Source of the DNA: Falsiroseomonas sp050563545
Lineage (GTDB): Bacteria > Pseudomonadota > Alphaproteobacteria > Acetobacterales > Acetobacteraceae
Assembly (NCBI RefSeq): GCF_050563545.1
Contig: NZ_JBNXUM010000017.1
Span: 62,001-126,000, forward strand
Reading direction: 5' to 3'
DNA length: 64,000 nucleotides
Positions within the stretch are counted from its first letter, which is position 1; each line of letters starts with the position of its first letter. Shown piece after piece: positions 42,727 to 50,982 of this stretch. The notes under the pieces are model-generated. The model was not told where the DNA came from, searched no databases, and saw only the letters and a program-made list of their open reading frames with translations. Both the position numbers and the translations under genes were made by a program.

Positions 42727-43230
42727 TCAGAACGAGAGCAGGGTCACCGCGACCTCGGCGCCGGTGCCGAGCCGGGTTGCGAAGGCCATCATCGTCTGGC
42801 TGGGCACCGCGACGGTTCGCGGCACCCGATCGGGCCCGACAAGCACCAGGAAAGCGCCGCCATCGAGCACCTCGGCCAGCATGCCGCGGATGCGACCGGG
42901 CGCCGCTTCGCGCGCCGCGCCCAGGCTGGTCGCGATCAGGGGGCGGCCGGCCGCGTCGTATTCCGCGATCACCGTCATGCCGGGCCGGAGCCGCGCGAGG
43001 TTGCGGCCGTCCGGGAAGGTCATGTCGAAGACGCCGCCACCCGCCGTGCCAAGCCGCACCAGGCGCATCGCGGGCTCCACCGCCTGCACGGTGGCGTAGG
43101 CCGCCAGGCTGCCGATCTCGGGCGGCGGCGGCGCAGGAGCGGCCGGCGGCCCTGGCCGCGCTTCGACGACGACGCAACCCGGCAGGGCGGCGGCGCAGGC
43201 CAGGCCGAGCAGGCTTCTCCGGTGGCGCAT
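42727..43230 (-). CDS. Hypothetical lipoprotein
   Basis: A 167-residue lipoprotein: RRSLLGLACAAALPGC ends in the lipidated Cys at residue 19. The Pro-rich linker RPGPPAAPAPPPPEIG is followed by a beta-rich domain (ATVQAVEPAMRLVRLGT). Function unknown. I chose ATG 43230 because the longer frame (43257) only adds a basic stretch before the signal peptide. The next gene upstream encodes another small lipoprotein. Confidence 0.65.
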   Translation of the reverse strand: MRHRRSLLGLACAAALPGCVVVEARPGPPAAPAPPPPEIGSLAAYATVQAVEPAMRLVRLGTAGGGVFDMTFPDGRNLARLRPGMTVIAEYDAAGRPLIATSLGAAREAAPGRIRGMLAEVLDGGAFLVLVGPDRVPRTVAVPSQTMMAFATRLGTGAEVAVTLLSF

Positions 43231-43290
43231 CCGTCTTCCCGAGTCGCGACGATGCATTGTCGGCGCGGAACGACGCGCCGGCGAGGGCGA

Positions 43291-43485
43291 TCAGCCCCGC
43301 CGCGGCGGGGCTTCGGCCGGCCGGCGCTTCGCCTGGTTCCAGTCCTCGGGCGCGGGATAGCGGTCGTAGTGGTCGGGCTGGACCGGCAGCCAGTCCGGCC
43401 GCTCGGAGCTCTGGTTGGCGGGGATGCCCCGGTTCGCGCAGGCCGCGAGGGCAAGCAGCAGGATCACCGGCACCAGCCTGACCAT
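43291..43485 (-). CDS. Small lipoprotein of unknown function
   Basis: A 64-residue protein: MVRLVPVILLLALAAC carries the lipid-acceptor Cys at residue 16, followed by a polar tail with no recognisable motif (DHYDRYPAPEDWNQAKRRP). Such short lipoproteins are common in the outer membrane. The same direction as argJ, about 104 bp away. Confidence 0.65.
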   Translation of the reverse strand: MVRLVPVILLLALAACANRGIPANQSSERPDWLPVQPDHYDRYPAPEDWNQAKRRPAEAPPRRG

Positions 43486-43589
43486 GGCAGCCTTCCACGA
43501 CGACGGCGGGGCCGGCCGCCCGTTGGACCCGGCGATTCACGCCCTTCGTGTCGCCCGCCTGCGGCGTGCCCACTCAGAGCGATCGCGGG

Positions 43590-44831
43590 CTAGCTGCGAT
43601 AGGCCCCGTTGATGTCGATGTAGCCGTGGGTGAGGTCGCAGGTCCACACCCGCGCCTTGCCGTTGCCGAGGCCGAGGTCGACGTCGATGCGGACCTCCCG
43701 CCCCTTCATGTGCGCGACCACGGGGCCTTCGTCGTAGCCCGGCACGATCTCCCCTTCCCGTGCCATCCAGGTGCCGCCGACGGCCACCGACAGGCGGTCG
43801 CGGTCGGCCGGCTCGCCGGCCTTGCCGACGGCCATGACGATGCGGCCCCAATTCGCGTCCTCGCCGGCGACCGCGGTCTTCACCAGAGGCGAGTTGGCGA
43901 TTGTCATGGCAATGCGATGCGCCGATCGCGCGCTGACCGCCCCGGCGACGTTGATCTCGATGAGCTTTTGGGCGCCCTCGCCGTCGCGCGCGACCATGAG
44001 AGCCAAGTCCATCAGCACCTCGTTCACCGCGCGGGCGAAGTCGCGCAGCATCGCACCGCCCTCGGCCGGGACGCGCGGATGCTTCGTCGCGCCGGTCGCG
44101 AAGAGCAGCACGGTGTCCGACGTGGACGTGTCGGAATCGACGGTGACGCAATTGAAGCTGCGGTCCGTGCCCTTCTTCAGGATGGCCTGCAGCGCGCCGG
44201 CCGGGACCTTCGCGTCGGTGGCCAGGAAGCACAGCATCGTCGCCATGTCCGGCGCGATCATGCCGCTGCCCTTGGCGATGCCGCTGACCGTCACGGTGGC
44301 GTCACCGATCCTCGCGGTGCGCGTGGCGCCCTTGGGGAAGGTGTCGGTCGTCATGATGGCGCGCGCGGCATGGGGCCAGAGATCGGCGCGGAGCGCCGCC
44401 TGCACGCCGGGCAGCGCCGCGGTCAGCTTCTCCGTCGGCAGCTTCTCGCCGATCACGCCGGTGGAGGCGAGGAAGACCTCGATCGGCTTGCAGCCCGCGA
44501 GCTTCGCCATCGCGTCGGCGGTCTGACGGCAGGTCTCGCGGCCGGCCTTGCCGGTGAAGACGTTGGAATTGCCGGCGGTGACCACCAGGGCGCGCGCCTT
44601 GCCGCCCTTCAGCGCGGCGCGGCACCAATCCACCGGCGCGCCGGGGCACTTGTTCCTGGTGAAGACCCCCGCGACGGTCGTGCCGGCGGGGAAGGTCATC
44701 AGGGTGACGTCCTCGCGCGCCTTGTAGCGGATGCCGGCAACGCCGGTCGCGAGCATGACGCCCGGAACGGGCGGCAGCTCGGGAAGCGGGAGCATGAGAG
44801 GGGAGACGGGCAGGTCCTTGCCGGAGGCCAT
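43590..44831 (-). CDS. argJ: Bifunctional glutamate N-acetyltransferase / amino-acid acetyltransferase
   Basis: A 413-residue ornithine acetyltransferase of the arginine pathway; it transfers acetyl from N-acetylornithine to glutamate and in many organisms also uses acetyl-CoA. GNSNVFTGKAG, ASTGVIGEKLP and the self-cleavage and catalytic segment KGSGMIAPDMATML (Thr nucleophile of the beta subunit) are intact; the C-terminus ends GYIDINGAYRS as expected. ATG 44831 starts the product. It lies downstream of the parvulin gene, which is divergent from secA, an order common in alphaproteobacteria. Confidence 0.95.
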   Translation of the reverse strand: MASGKDLPVSPLMLPLPELPPVPGVMLATGVAGIRYKAREDVTLMTFPAGTTVAGVFTRNKCPGAPVDWCRAALKGGKARALVVTAGNSNVFTGKAGRETCRQTADAMAKLAGCKPIEVFLASTGVIGEKLPTEKLTAALPGVQAALRADLWPHAARAIMTTDTFPKGATRTARIGDATVTVSGIAKGSGMIAPDMATMLCFLATDAKVPAGALQAILKKGTDRSFNCVTVDSDTSTSDTVLLFATGATKHPRVPAEGGAMLRDFARAVNEVLMDLALMVARDGEGAQKLIEINVAGAVSARSAHRIAMTIANSPLVKTAVAGEDANWGRIVMAVGKAGEPADRDRLSVAVGGTWMAREGEIVPGYDEGPVVAHMKGREVRIDVDLGLGNGKARVWTCDLTHGYIDINGAYRS

Positions 44832-44887
44832 GGGCGCAGGTCCAGGGTGGGAGGTCACGAGGGCGCGCGGATGAAGCCCCCTCCATG

Positions 44888-44911
44888 CCCTCCCCCGCAA
44901 GCGGGGGAGGG
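44888..44911. repeat. Intergenic C/G palindrome, copy 5
   Basis: Identical in arms and AA loop to copy 1 (CCCTCCCCCGC / GCGGGGGAGGG), located between the parvulin gene and argJ. Confidence 0.8.
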
Positions 44912-44942
44912 TGGAAAAAGCGAAGCGGGGCGGGAGGTTTAT

Positions 44943-45884
44943 CTACCGCCGCTGCTGCTGGGGCGGGGGCGGCGGGGCGGCGTTGTCCAGCGGGCTCGGC
45001 GGGCGGGCCGGGGCCTCGCCGCCGGCCAGACGCTCGATGGTCGCGTCGGCCCGGATGCGGTCGACGGCCTGGTTCACCGCTTCCTCGAAGGTCTGCTGGC
45101 GAAGCTGGTCGCGGCTTTCCTCGAAGGTGGGCGGCGCCATGGAACGGCGCTCCTCCACCTTGATCACGTGCCAGCCGAACTGGGTCCGCACGGGATTGGC
45201 CGAGATCTGGCCGGGCTGCAGGGCAAAGGCCACGGCCTCGAATTCCGGGATCATGTCGCCGCGCTTGAAGAAGCCGAGATCCCCGCCCTCCCGCGAGCCC
45301 GGGCCGGTGGAGCGCTGGCGCGCCACGGCCGCGAAATCGGCGCCGGGACGACGCACCTCGGCGAGCGCGGCGCGCGCCTCCGCCTCGGTCGGCACGAGGA
45401 TGTGGCGGGCGCGGATCTCGTCCTCGACCGGGCGGCTGGCGACCTCGCGCTGGTAGCGGGCGCGCAGCGCCTCCTCGGTCAGCAGGGGCTGGACCTCGCG
45501 GATGATGAGGGCCTGCTGCAGGGCCTCGTCCTCGGCCCGGCGGATGCGGGCCTGCACGGCGGGGTCGCGATCCAGCCCGGCGCGGCGGGCCGCGGAGACG
45601 ATCGCCTTCTGCGTGATGATCTGGTCGAGCAGCAGCGGCTGGAGCACCGCTGGCGGGACCGAGCGCAGCTCATCCGGTAGGCGCTGCGCCTCGGCGTCCA
45701 GGTCGGACTGGCGGATGTCCTGCCCGTCCACCCGGGCCAGCACGGGGTCGGCGGCCGGCGCGGCAGCGGGCGGTGCGGCGGCGGGCGGCGCGGCGACAGG
45801 CGGCGCAGCGGGCGCCGGCGCCTGGCCGAGGACGGGGCTGGCCGGCAGCAGGGCGGCGGCAAGGAACAGGGCCGGACGGCGCAT
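44943..45884 (-). CDS. Peptidylprolyl isomerase, SurA/PrsA parvulin type
   Basis: A 313-residue exported foldase. The signal peptide ends near GQA (residue 22), followed by an Ala/Pro-rich linker (PAAPPVAAPPAAAPPAAAP), a SurA-like N-terminal helical part and a parvulin domain at about 150-245 with ARHILVPTEAEARAAL, GSREGGDLGFFKRGDMIPEFE and TQFGWHVIKVEERR. The C-terminal Pro/Gln-rich tail is disordered. It probably assists outer-membrane or periplasmic proteins exported by Sec, consistent with its position divergent from secA. ATG 45884 is preferred over the TTG three bases earlier. Confidence 0.92.
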   Translation of the reverse strand: MRRPALFLAAALLPASPVLGQAPAPAAPPVAAPPAAAPPAAAPAADPVLARVDGQDIRQSDLDAEAQRLPDELRSVPPAVLQPLLLDQIITQKAIVSAARRAGLDRDPAVQARIRRAEDEALQQALIIREVQPLLTEEALRARYQREVASRPVEDEIRARHILVPTEAEARAALAEVRRPGADFAAVARQRSTGPGSREGGDLGFFKRGDMIPEFEAVAFALQPGQISANPVRTQFGWHVIKVEERRSMAPPTFEESRDQLRQQTFEEAVNQAVDRIRADATIERLAGGEAPARPPSPLDNAAPPPPPQQQRR

Positions 45885-45973
45885 CAAGGTGTAACTCCGG
45901 AGGGCGCCGGAAGATGGCGGATGCGTCCCGCCCCTACAAGGCAGGGCGAGGCTGTCCCGCGGGGCCCGTCGCG

Positions 45974-46002
45974 TTGACGCGCCCCCTGGCCGCGCCTATC
46001 TC
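45974..46002 (+). promoter_or_regulatory. Sigma-70-type promoter of secA
   Basis: TTGACG (45974-45979) and TATCTC (45997-46002) with exactly 17 bp between, about 112 bp before the secA ATG. This leaves room for regulation in the leader. No hairpin or arrest peptide upstream is evident. Confidence 0.6.
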
Positions 46003-46113
46003 TCGACCGCCGCGGCGACGCCGGCGCCGCGCCTCCATGCCCGGCTGCCCGTACCGCCTTCCCCGCCCCGTCCGGGGCGCGCGACCGGCCCCGGCCGGAG
46101 ACGACAGGACGAC

Positions 46114-48879
46114 ATGTTCCAACGCCTCATCCGCGCCTTCATCGGCACCTCGAACGACCGCGTGGTCAAGCGCTACCAGGCCCGGGTTCCGGCCATCAAC
46201 GCGCTCGAGCCCCAGATGGCCGCCCTGTCGGACGAGGCACTGCGCGGCAGGACCGCCGAGTTCAAGGACCGCCTGGCCAGAGGCGAGACGCTGGACGACC
46301 TGCTGCCCGAGGCCTTCGCCACGGTGCGGGAGGCGGCGAAGCGCGTGCTCGGCCTGCGCCACTTCGACGTGCAGATGATCGGCGGCATGGTCCTGCACGA
46401 CGGCAAGATCGCGGAGATGAAGACCGGCGAGGGCAAGACCCTGGTCGCGACGCTGCCGGTCTACCTGAACGCGCTTTCCGGCAAGGGCGTGCATGTCGTC
46501 ACCGTCAACGACTATCTCGCGAAGCGCGACTCCGAATGGATGGGCCGGGTCTATGGCTTCCTCGGCCTGACCACGGGCGTGATCGTGCACGGCCTGACCG
46601 ACCAGGAGCGCCGCGAGGCCTATGCCGCCGACGTGACCTACGGCACGAACAACGAGTTCGGCTTCGACTACCTCCGCGACAACATGAAGTATCGCCTGGA
46701 TGAGATGGTCCAGCGCGATTTCAACTACGCCATCGTCGACGAGGTCGACAGCATCCTGGTGGACGAGGCCCGCACGCCGCTGATCATCTCGGGCCCGACG
46801 GACGACACGTCGGACCTCTACAACCGCGTCAACGCGGTGATGAAGGACCTGGTCAAGGACACCTCCCTCTTCGAGAAGGACGAGAAGTTCAAGACCGTCC
46901 ACCTGGTCGAGGACGGCACCGAGAAGCTCGAGGAGATGCTGCGCGAGGCCGGGCTGCTGACCGAGGGCGGGCTCTACGACATCCACAACGTCTCGCTGGT
47001 GCACCACGCCAACCAGTCGCTTCGCGCGCATGTGCTGTTCACGAAGGACGTGGATTACATCGTCAAGGCCGTCACGGAATACGGGGTCACCCAGGACAAG
47101 GTGATCATCATCGATGAATTCACGGGCCGCATGATGGAAGGCCGGCGCTATTCCGACGGCCTGCACCAGGCGCTGGAGGCGAAGGAAGGCGTGCCGGTCC
47201 AGCCGGAGAACCAGACGCTCGCCTCCATCACCTTCCAGAACTACTTCCGGCTCTATCCCAAGCTGTCCGGCATGACCGGCACGGCGTCGACCGAGGCCGA
47301 CGAGTTCGCGGAGATCTACAAGCTCGACGTCGTCGAGATCCCGACCAACGTCGCCGTCGCGCGCATCGACAACGACGACGAGGTCTACCGCTCCGCGCAG
47401 GAGAAGTACGATGCGGTGATCGGCCTGATCGAGGAGGCGCGCGGCCGCGGCCAGCCCATCCTGGTCGGCACCACCAGCATCGAGAAGTCGGAGCTGATCG
47501 CCTCGCTGCTGAAGAAGAAGAAGATCCCGCACCAGGTGCTGAACGCCCGCTACCACGAGCAGGAGGCCGGCATCATCGCCCAGGCCGGCCGGCCGGGTGC
47601 GGTGACGATCGCGACCAACATGGCGGGCCGCGGCACCGACATCCAGCTCGGCGGCAACGCCGACATGCTGGCGCGCGCCGAGATAGGCAACGCTGACAGC
47701 CCGGAATACGAAGGCGCGCTGGCGCGGCACAAGGCGGAGGTCGAGGCGGTGCGCCCGAAGGTGAAGGAGGCCGGCGGCCTCCTCGTCATCGGCACCGAGC
47801 GGCATGAGAGCCGGCGCATCGACAACCAGCTCCGCGGCCGGTCGGGCCGCCAGGGCGATCCCGGGCAGTCGCGCTTCTTCCTGTCGCTCGAGGACGACCT
47901 CATGCGCATCTTCGGCAGCGACCGCATGGGCGGGATGCTGCAGAAGCTCGGCCTCAAGGAAGGCGAGGCGATCGTCCATCCCTGGATCAACAAGGCGCTC
48001 GAGAAGGCGCAGAAGAAGGTCGAGGCGCGCAACTTCGACACCCGCAAGAACCTGCTGAAATACGACGACGTCATGAACAACCAGCGGCGCGAGGTCTATG
48101 CGCAGCGCCGCGCCTTCATGAACGCCGACGACGTCTCCGAGACCATCGCGGAGATGCGCCACGAGACCATCGGCGCGCTGGTGGACAAGGCGATCCCGGA
48201 GAACGCCTACCCCGAGCAGTGGGACGTCCAGGGCCTGCAGGAGAAGGTGCTGACCATCCTCGGCCTCGACCTGCCCGTCGCCGACTGGGCGCGAGAGGAA
48301 GGCATCGACGAGACCGCGGTGCGGGAACGTCTGGAGAAGGCGGTGAACGAGGCCTATGCCGCGCGCGTCGCCAATATCGGCCCCGAGCTCATGCGCATGG
48401 TAGAGAAGTCGCTGCTGCTGCAGATCTTCGACGCCGTGTGGAAGGAACACCTGCTGTCGCTCGATCACCTGCGCCAGGGCATCGGCCTGCGCGCCTACGG
48501 CCAGCGCGACCCGCTGAACGAGTACAAGTCCGAGGCCTTCAACCTGTTCAACGCGATGCTCGAGGATCTGCGGGAGCGCGTGACGAGCGTGCTGATGCGC
48601 ATCGAGATCTCGCCTTCGGCCCCGCCGCCGATGCCCGAGCCCGTGAGCGTGCTCGACATGCGCCACCCCGCGCCGGAGAACGCGGTGGCGGGCGAGCTGG
48701 AACTGGCGGGCGCCGAGCCCGCTCAGCCCTATGGCACGGCGGCGCAGGCGCAACGCCAGCCCCTGGTCTCGGCCGCAGTGGATGCGAACGACCCCTCGAC
48801 CTGGGCCGCAACGCCGCGCAACGCACCCTGCCCCTGCGGGTCGGGCAAGAAGTACAAGCACTGCCACGGGCGGGCCTGA
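46114..48879 (+). CDS. secA: Preprotein translocase ATPase SecA
   Basis: A 921-residue SecA, the motor that drives unfolded proteins through SecYEG. Walker A MKTGEGKTLVATL (about residues 102-114), DEVDSILVDEARTPLIISG, TNMAGRGTDIQLGGN and GRSGRQGDPG are present, and the C-terminal zinc-binding SecB site ends CPCGSGKKYKHCHG. Length and architecture are normal for alphaproteobacteria. It begins at ATG 46114 and is transcribed divergently from the parvulin gene. Confidence 0.98.
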   Translation: MFQRLIRAFIGTSNDRVVKRYQARVPAINALEPQMAALSDEALRGRTAEFKDRLARGETLDDLLPEAFATVREAAKRVLGLRHFDVQMIGGMVLHDGKIAEMKTGEGKTLVATLPVYLNALSGKGVHVVTVNDYLAKRDSEWMGRVYGFLGLTTGVIVHGLTDQERREAYAADVTYGTNNEFGFDYLRDNMKYRLDEMVQRDFNYAIVDEVDSILVDEARTPLIISGPTDDTSDLYNRVNAVMKDLVKDTSLFEKDEKFKTVHLVEDGTEKLEEMLREAGLLTEGGLYDIHNVSLVHHANQSLRAHVLFTKDVDYIVKAVTEYGVTQDKVIIIDEFTGRMMEGRRYSDGLHQALEAKEGVPVQPENQTLASITFQNYFRLYPKLSGMTGTASTEADEFAEIYKLDVVEIPTNVAVARIDNDDEVYRSAQEKYDAVIGLIEEARGRGQPILVGTTSIEKSELIASLLKKKKIPHQVLNARYHEQEAGIIAQAGRPGAVTIATNMAGRGTDIQLGGNADMLARAEIGNADSPEYEGALARHKAEVEAVRPKVKEAGGLLVIGTERHESRRIDNQLRGRSGRQGDPGQSRFFLSLEDDLMRIFGSDRMGGMLQKLGLKEGEAIVHPWINKALEKAQKKVEARNFDTRKNLLKYDDVMNNQRREVYAQRRAFMNADDVSETIAEMRHETIGALVDKAIPENAYPEQWDVQGLQEKVLTILGLDLPVADWAREEGIDETAVRERLEKAVNEAYAARVANIGPELMRMVEKSLLLQIFDAVWKEHLLSLDHLRQGIGLRAYGQRDPLNEYKSEAFNLFNAMLEDLRERVTSVLMRIEISPSAPPPMPEPVSVLDMRHPAPENAVAGELELAGAEPAQPYGTAAQAQRQPLVSAAVDANDPSTWAATPRNAPCPCGSGKKYKHCHGRA

Positions 48880-48963
48880 AGCCAGGGGCCGCGTGACGCC
48901 GCTGCCGGGCGCGCTCCGGCACGGCCCGCGCGGCGCATGATGCCCTCTCCTGCCCTTCGGGCG

Positions 48964-49159
48964 ATGGCGCTCGCGCGCCGGGGCGACCGCGGTCATCGAT
49001 CTCGGCCGGCGTCTGCCTGGACTCGCGCCGCCGGTCGCCCACCAGGGGACCGCATTCTGCGACGAGCATCTCGGGCCCGAGGCGATCGAGGCATACACGC
49101 TCGAGCTGCTTCGGCTCTATGCTGCGCTCTGCCCGCCGCCCGCCGCCGGGTCCGTTTGA
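48964..49159 (+). pseudogene. Possible small gene interrupted by a G-run frameshift
   Basis: The 314-bp gap after secA holds one coding-like stretch: from 48983 to the TGA at 49157-49159 the frame reads ATAVIDLGRRLPGLAPP, then TAFCDEHLGPEAIEAYTLELL, with strong third-position GC. This frame has no usable start. Removing one base from the GGGG run at 48980-48983 would join it to ATG 48964, giving a 64-residue protein. It may be a decayed gene, a sequencing artefact or chance. I do not recognise the product, and the rest of the gap shows nothing. Confidence 0.3.
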
Positions 49160-49193
49160 ATCCGCGCGGCCGCCGCGAGGAGGAGAGACGCCC

Positions 49194-49583
49194 ATGTCCG
49201 AAGCCGACCTGTCGTCGCGGATCGTCGAGGTGGACGCGCTGGACTGGGTGCCGACGCGTTTTCCCGGCATCGCGATCAAGACGCTCTATCGCGACGAGGC
49301 GACCGGCCGCTTCACCGCGCTGTTCCGCTGGGATCCGGGATCGGAGCTGCCCGAACACATCCACGTCGAGCTCGAGCAGTCCTTCATCCTGGAAGGCTCC
49401 CTGGTGGACCAGGATGGCGAGGTGACCGCGGGCAACTATGTCTGGCGCCCCGCCGGCAGCCGGCACGTCGCCCGCGCGCCGAAGGGTGCGCTGGTGCTTG
49501 GCTTCTTCCTGAAGCCCAATCTCTTCCTTGACGAGGCCGAAGGCGAGCCTTCGGTCACTGCATCGGCACCGCCTGGCCGATGA
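49194..49583 (+). CDS. Cupin-domain protein (ChrR-like / acetylacetone dioxygenase-like)
   Basis: A 129-residue single-cupin protein. WDPGSELPEHIHVELEQSFILEGSLVDQDG is the metal-binding motif 1 (two His, one Glu), and HVARAPKGALVLGFF supplies the second motif. The N-terminal LDWVPTRFPGIAIKTLYRD is typical of the ChrR-like cupin group. GAGGAGGAGAG lies 7-12 bp before ATG 49194, a strong ribosome-binding site. Reaction unknown: relatives act as anti-sigma domains or metal-dependent dioxygenases. Confidence 0.8.
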   Translation: MSEADLSSRIVEVDALDWVPTRFPGIAIKTLYRDEATGRFTALFRWDPGSELPEHIHVELEQSFILEGSLVDQDGEVTAGNYVWRPAGSRHVARAPKGALVLGFFLKPNLFLDEAEGEPSVTASAPPGR

Positions 49584-49601
49584 CCTCGAGCGCCCTGGCC
49601 G

Positions 49602-50246
49602 TCAGTCCAGCGGCTTCTCACCGCGCACCATCGGCCAGAAATCCTCGGTCGAGTTGACGCGCGGGAAGGGATCGGACGGCATGGGGACGCCGAGGAACCG
49701 GCAGAGCGGCGCCCACCCCTCCGCCACGTCGAAGACCAGCAGGCGGTCGGGGGGGATCGCGGCCTTCACCTCTTCCGTGCGCCGGCGGAAGGCAGCCAGG
49801 GCGTTGGCCTTGTCGGTGATGCGGCCGTCGAAGGTCTGCCGCTCGATCATCTCGACGCCGGCGGCCTGCAGCATGGTCGCGACATGCGGCGGCAGCGGGA
49901 AGTTCGCGCGTTCGTCCACCAGCTTGGCGATCGTGGCGGAGAAGCTCTTCCACCACGCTTCCTCCGGCCGGACGGAAAGCACCACCTTCGCCCTGGGATA
50001 GTGCGCCGCGAGCTCGCGCCAGACATGCGCGCCGGGCCAATCCACCTGGCTGCGGTAGCCCGCGAAGACCGCGTCCCAGTCAACGGCCTGCCTGGCCGCG
50101 ATTTTCACCCAATGCGCTGCCTGCGGCGGATTGGCGAAGACCTCTTCCATGTGGTGACACGGGCCGAAGCCCAGCTTCTCCAGCGCCCGCTTCAGCGAAG
50201 CGGTGCCTGTGCGGCCGAAACCCGGCCCGATGACCTCGAGCGCCAT
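49602..50246 (-). CDS. Sulfotransferase-family P-loop protein
   Basis: A 214-residue protein. GPGFGRTGTASLKRALEKLGFG near the N-terminus is the 5'-PSB loop that binds PAPS in sulfotransferases, and KVVLSVRPEEAWWKSF is the 3'-phosphate-binding block. Length matches the short bacterial sulfotransferase family found in Alphaproteobacteria and eukaryotes; acceptor unknown. ATG 50246 is preferred over the longer open frame to 50342 because the loop begins immediately after it. Confidence 0.82.
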   Translation of the reverse strand: MALEVIGPGFGRTGTASLKRALEKLGFGPCHHMEEVFANPPQAAHWVKIAARQAVDWDAVFAGYRSQVDWPGAHVWRELAAHYPRAKVVLSVRPEEAWWKSFSATIAKLVDERANFPLPPHVATMLQAAGVEMIERQTFDGRITDKANALAAFRRRTEEVKAAIPPDRLLVFDVAEGWAPLCRFLGVPMPSDPFPRVNSTEDFWPMVRGEKPLD

Positions 50247-50361
50247 GCGCGACCCCCGTGTTCGACAAGGATCTCCCGCGCCCGGCAATGTCGGGAGAAT
50301 GGGATTGTCGCAGAATGTCTCGATCCTCGCAATCCGTTCCACACCCGCCGCGACAGGGGGG

Positions 50362-50973
50362 TCAGACCGGGGAGAAGCCGTCCGTCTCCGGGTCGAGGAC
50401 GAGCAACCGGCCCGTCGCGACGCCGAAATGCGCGCCGCGCAGGTGGAGCTTCCCCGCCGCCACGGCCTCGGCGACCCAGGGGAAGGTCAGCAGGTTTTCG
50501 ATCGAGATGCGGATCGCCTCGTGCTCGCAGGCTTCCTGCGCGGCTTCCGGCGTGTCGCAGCGGAGCGCGGTGGAGCGGGCGCGGTCGGCTATGTGGATCC
50601 ACCCCGCGACGAAGTCGCTGGCCAGGTCGGGCGTGCCTTCCAGCAAGGCGCGGATGCCGCCGCAGAGCGCGTGGCCCATCACCACGATGCGTCCGACGCC
50701 GAGCACGCGCACCGCGAACTCCACCGCGGCCGAGGTGCCGTGGAAGGCGGCGTCGGGCATGTAGGGCGGCACCAGGTTGGCGACGTTGCGCACGACGAAA
50801 AGCTCGCCCGGGCCGGCCGAGAAGATCATCTGCGGATCGACCCGGCTGTCGGAGCAGGCGATGACCATGGTGTGCGGCTTCTGGCCCTGCGCAGCCAGTT
50901 CCTCGAACCGCGCGCGCTGCTGCGGCCAGGTCTCCTCGCGGAAGCGGTGGTAGCCGTCGAGCAGGGGGCCCAT
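50362..50973 (-). CDS. Beta-class carbonic anhydrase
   Basis: A 203-residue zinc enzyme that interconverts carbon dioxide and bicarbonate. Ligands are C40 and D42 in ACSDSRVDP and H101 and C104 in MGHALCGG. The second motif is usually HxxCGG with Ser after His; here it is Ala, which does not affect zinc binding. It starts 9 bp after the purH stop on the same strand, so bicarbonate supply may be co-transcribed with purine synthesis, though the benefit is a guess. Confidence 0.95.
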   Translation of the reverse strand: MGPLLDGYHRFREETWPQQRARFEELAAQGQKPHTMVIACSDSRVDPQMIFSAGPGELFVVRNVANLVPPYMPDAAFHGTSAAVEFAVRVLGVGRIVVMGHALCGGIRALLEGTPDLASDFVAGWIHIADRARSTALRCDTPEAAQEACEHEAIRISIENLLTFPWVAEAVAAGKLHLRGAHFGVATGRLLVLDPETDGFSPV

Positions 50974-50982
50974 GAGTTGAGT

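Noticed and set aside
45934..49098. Minus-strand open frame of 1054 codons opposite secA
   Set aside because: Antisense to a full-length SecA with all motifs; it shows no domain of its own.
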